NCBI GenBank assembly: GCA_027620105.1
Contig: JAQCIA010000093.1
Coordinates: 1 to 7,267, forward strand
Origin: Verrucomicrobiota bacterium
Lineage (GTDB): Bacteria; Verrucomicrobiota; Kiritimatiellia; UBA8416; JAIOPI01
Direction of reading: 5' to 3'
DNA length: 7,267 nt
The first letter of the stretch is position 1; every line of letters begins with the position of its first letter. A model generated the notes under the pieces. That model was not told where the DNA came from. It was given only the letters and a program-made list of their open reading frames with translations, and made no database searches. Shown piece by piece: positions 5,497 through 7,267 of this stretch. Both the position numbers and the translations under genes were made by a program.

Positions 5497-6681
5497 TCAG
5501 GCATTGGCGGTGTCCATGCGGGCGTAGCACAAGGCGGCGGCGCGTTCGCGGCGGAAGGTGGCGGATTGGCGGCGCCATGTGGCGGACTGGGTGGCCGGTA
5601 ACGCATTCGCGCGCAGCGATTCGCGTACAGCGGTGGTGCCGAATAATTTATCAAAGAAATCAGGACGCGACGCACCGGACCAGAGGCGGCGCGGGCCGTA
5701 CAGGTCTTGCAGTGTGTGCAGGAGGGTGATGGCGGTGAAGACGGGACGGTAGCGATGCGGGTCAGTGACAACCAGGCGCACGCCCTGAGCGCCGCGCGGT
5801 TTGCCCGCGGCATCGCGAATCTCGGCAGCGTGGGGATGGACGGTGAGCCCCGGCAGCCTCGTCGCGCGCAAGGCGTCACACCAGGCAAGGGCATTGATCC
5901 AGGGGGCAACCAATGATTGAAAGGGCGCACGCGATTGGCGACTGCAATCGAGGGCGGGCATGGCTTCGGTCATCACCGTGGACGGATAGGCCCAGGCCGT
6001 TTCCCAGGTGGCGATGCCGGGTGAAGGCGGGATCCAGGGTGGTCCGTGCGGGGATCGCTGTGATGCGCGGTGATAGTGGCGCATGGGGGCGAGGCGGAGA
6101 TCCAGATCGAGGGAGAGTTTACGTTGCAGCCAGCGGGCGGTTTCGGCGGGTGTCATGCCGTAGACGAGCGGGGCTGGAATGGCGCCGACAAAACTGGCGC
6201 ATGCCGAGTCAAGCATGGGACCGTCGACGGTGTTCGGAAAGGGCACCGGGCGGTCGGCGACGATCACGGGGCGGTCGCATTCGGCGGCGGCTTCGAGGAC
6301 AAGGCGCAGCGTGGAGACGTAGGTGTAGCAGCGCACGGCGATGTCCTGGAGGTCCACAACGATCACGTCCACATCGCGCAGCATGCGTGCGGTGGGGCGG
6401 CGGTGCGTGCCGTACAGTGAAATCACGGGCGTTCCCCAAATGGGATGGCGGGCGTTGGTGACATGCTCACCGGCGCCGGCGCGGCCAAAGAAACCATGTT
6501 CTGGTCCCCAGACGACCAGGGATCGGGTCAGGTTCGCTTCGATGAGGCGTTCGAGGCTCTGCGTGCCGGCGTTGTCCACGGCGGCGGGATGGCTGACGAG
6601 GGCGACGCGCCGACCGCGCAGCCAGCCGGCATGCTGCCGCAGCAAGGTGACAATGCCGGGCTGCAGGCGTGTGCTCCTCAT
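5497..6681 (-). CDS. namZ: DUF1343-family exo-beta-N-acetylmuramidase (NamZ-like)
   Basis: The family (DUF1343; founding member Bacillus subtilis NamZ) cuts MurNAc from the non-reducing end of peptidoglycan fragments. The 394 residues cover the full family length. Hallmarks are VALVSHPAAVD (26-36), GPEHGFFGRAGAGEHV (59-74), SLYG (88-91), DLQDIAVRCYTYVSTL (110-125), DRPVPFPNTVDGPML (143-157), IPPSPGIATWETAWAYPST (217-235) and a C-terminal W..Q...FRRER...LCY pattern. The segment normally reading like EGTNLSEGRGT is diverged here (239-252). No signal peptide is visible: the protein starts with MRSTRLQPGIVTLL and goes into the fold, suggesting a cytoplasmic enzyme. The ATG at 6681 overlaps the preceding gene's stop in an ATGA; AGGAG lies 14 bases upstream, rather far. 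Forty-three bases separate it from the fused kinase-nucleotidyltransferase that would use its product. The family call is firm; activity and location are inferred. Confidence 0.9.
   Translation of the reverse strand: MRSTRLQPGIVTLLRQHAGWLRGRRVALVSHPAAVDNAGTQSLERLIEANLTRSLVVWGPEHGFFGRAGAGEHVTNARHPIWGTPVISLYGTHRRPTARMLRDVDVIVVDLQDIAVRCYTYVSTLRLVLEAAAECDRPVIVADRPVPFPNTVDGPMLDSACASFVGAIPAPLVYGMTPAETARWLQRKLSLDLDLRLAPMRHYHRASQRSPHGPPWIPPSPGIATWETAWAYPSTVMTEAMPALDCSRQSRAPFQSLVAPWINALAWCDALRATRLPGLTVHPHAAEIRDAAGKPRGAQGVRLVVTDPHRYRPVFTAITLLHTLQDLYGPRRLWSGASRPDFFDKLFGTTAVRESLRANALPATQSATWRRQSATFRRERAAALCYARMDTANA
5558..5590 (-). repeat. Short in-frame 21-bp-period repeat in namZ 3' end
   Basis: The 12-mer GTGGCGGAYTGG (plus-strand reading) occurs at 5558-5569 and 5579-5590, a 21-base period. 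In the protein this gives two 7-residue units, SATWRRQ and SATFRRE (366-379). It sits in the usual C-terminal helix region and keeps the frame, so it is probably a small tandem duplication. Confidence 0.55.
6678..6681 (-). promoter_or_regulatory. ATGA stop-start overlap coupling the upstream gene to namZ
   Basis: The TGA of the right-edge gene (6678-6680) and the ATG of namZ (6679-6681) share bases in an ATGA. With AGGAG at 6696-6700 as the only Shine-Dalgarno-like site, 14 bases from the ATG, translation of namZ probably depends on re-initiation from the preceding gene. Confidence 0.7.
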
Positions 6682-7267
6682 GGCAGCGTGGCGGGCTCCT
6701 GCAGGGAAGCGCGCAGACTCTGGAGGGATTTCTGCAGGGCCACGGCACGGGGACTGGATGAAGCGACAGGAGTGGGGTGCGCGGCGTTCCAGGCTTTGTA
6801 CTGGTCGCGGGCGGCTTCGTAGGCCTTGCCGATGCGGATGTCCTCGCCCTTCAAGCGACGCAGTTCATCGCCCCATTTCATGCGCTCGTCATCCGAGGCT
6901 TTGTCGCGATTTTCGGTGAGTTCCTTGACGCGTTGCCAATAGGTATCGTAGTTGGCTTTGGTCGACTGATACGCATTCCAATGGGGATTGTCGCGGCGTT
7001 CCGTGCTGGTTTTTTCCTTGGTGACGGTTTGCAGTTCTCCCTGCAATTTTGCGTACAGACGATATCGGGAGATTTGGATGGGTGAGACGGTGTCCAGGGC
7101 GCCGGGGTAAACGTTCAAGTCAGCGGAGCGAATCAACACGAGATCGTCAGCGCTGGCCAGCGTGCCGACACGGCACTCGGCCATGCGACCGGCGGTGGAG
7201 TCGCGTACGCCCGTGATCGCCACTTCCGCTCCTGCCGTAATGTTGCGCAAAAATTTTCCAGTGGTGG
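6678..7267 (-). CDS. Unrecognised charged, probably coiled-coil protein (5'-partial)
   Basis: The reading frame runs off the right edge. The upstream in-window codons give TTGKF before the only near-edge start candidate (TTG at 7250), so the true start is very likely outside. The visible 195 residues begin with a small beta-rich segment (ITAGAEVAITGVRDSTAGR, then AECRVGTLASADDLVLIRS). A long hydrophilic helical stretch follows, rich in Lys, Glu, Arg and Tyr/Trp (about 65-160), then an Ala/Pro/Ser linker and a final short helix. I do not recognise the family. The ASADDLVLIR segment loosely resembles the strand carrying the catalytic Asp of trypsin-like proteases, but no GNSGSP-type serine motif follows, so this is only a weak idea. 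It is translationally coupled to namZ by an ATGA overlap, which ties it to the operon. Confidence 0.75.
   Translation of the reverse strand, partial: TTGKFLRNITAGAEVAITGVRDSTAGRMAECRVGTLASADDLVLIRSADLNVYPGALDTVSPIQISRYRLYAKLQGELQTVTKEKTSTERRDNPHWNAYQSTKANYDTYWQRVKELTENRDKASDDERMKWGDELRRLKGEDIRIGKAYEAARDQYKAWNAAHPTPVASSSPRAVALQKSLQSLRASLQEPATLP

Noticed and set aside
5913..6461. Plus-strand open frame of 182 codons opposite namZ
   Set aside because: Arg/Gly-rich antisense shadow of a well-supported family gene.

Overview
The window is a gene-dense stretch of a GC-rich bacterial chromosome (wobble positions mostly G or C) with seven protein-coding genes and no RNA gene, insertion sequence, CRISPR array or long non-coding stretch. 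The gene set (a DUF1343/NamZ-family hydrolase next to a fused sugar nucleotidyltransferase-kinase, a stand-alone CoaB, small lipoprotein and membrane genes) points to a Gram-negative bacterium. Verrucomicrobiota (Opitutae-like) is my best guess, but it rests on family knowledge and no marker gene is present.

Layout. Two plus-strand genes fill the left third: the 3' part of a CPA2-type cation:proton antiporter with a C-terminal TrkA_C domain (cut by the left edge), then a stand-alone phosphopantothenate-cysteine ligase (coaB). They converge, across an 87-bp gap, on a minus-strand cluster that fills the rest. In transcription order (right to left) the cluster is: an unrecognised, charged, probably coiled-coil protein cut by the right edge; a NamZ-family exo-beta-N-acetylmuramidase; a 653-residue fusion of a MurU-like nucleotidyltransferase and an AmgK-like kinase; an 87-residue putative lipoprotein; and a 126-residue multi-pass membrane protein.

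How the genes fit together. The minus-strand genes look like one operon. Two junctions are 4-bp ATGA overlaps (6678-6681 and 3492-3495) and the other gaps are 43 and 25 bp. The central pair suggests a short cell-wall salvage route: NamZ releases free N-acetylmuramic acid (MurNAc), the kinase domain makes MurNAc-1-phosphate, and the nucleotidyltransferase domain makes UDP-MurNAc, bypassing the early Mur steps. The hydrolase has no visible signal peptide, which would put the whole route in the cytoplasm. The two small envelope-type genes downstream and the coiled-coil gene upstream have no assigned role; their tight coupling to the salvage genes is the most interesting open question here. The antiporter and coaB appear to be unrelated housekeeping genes.
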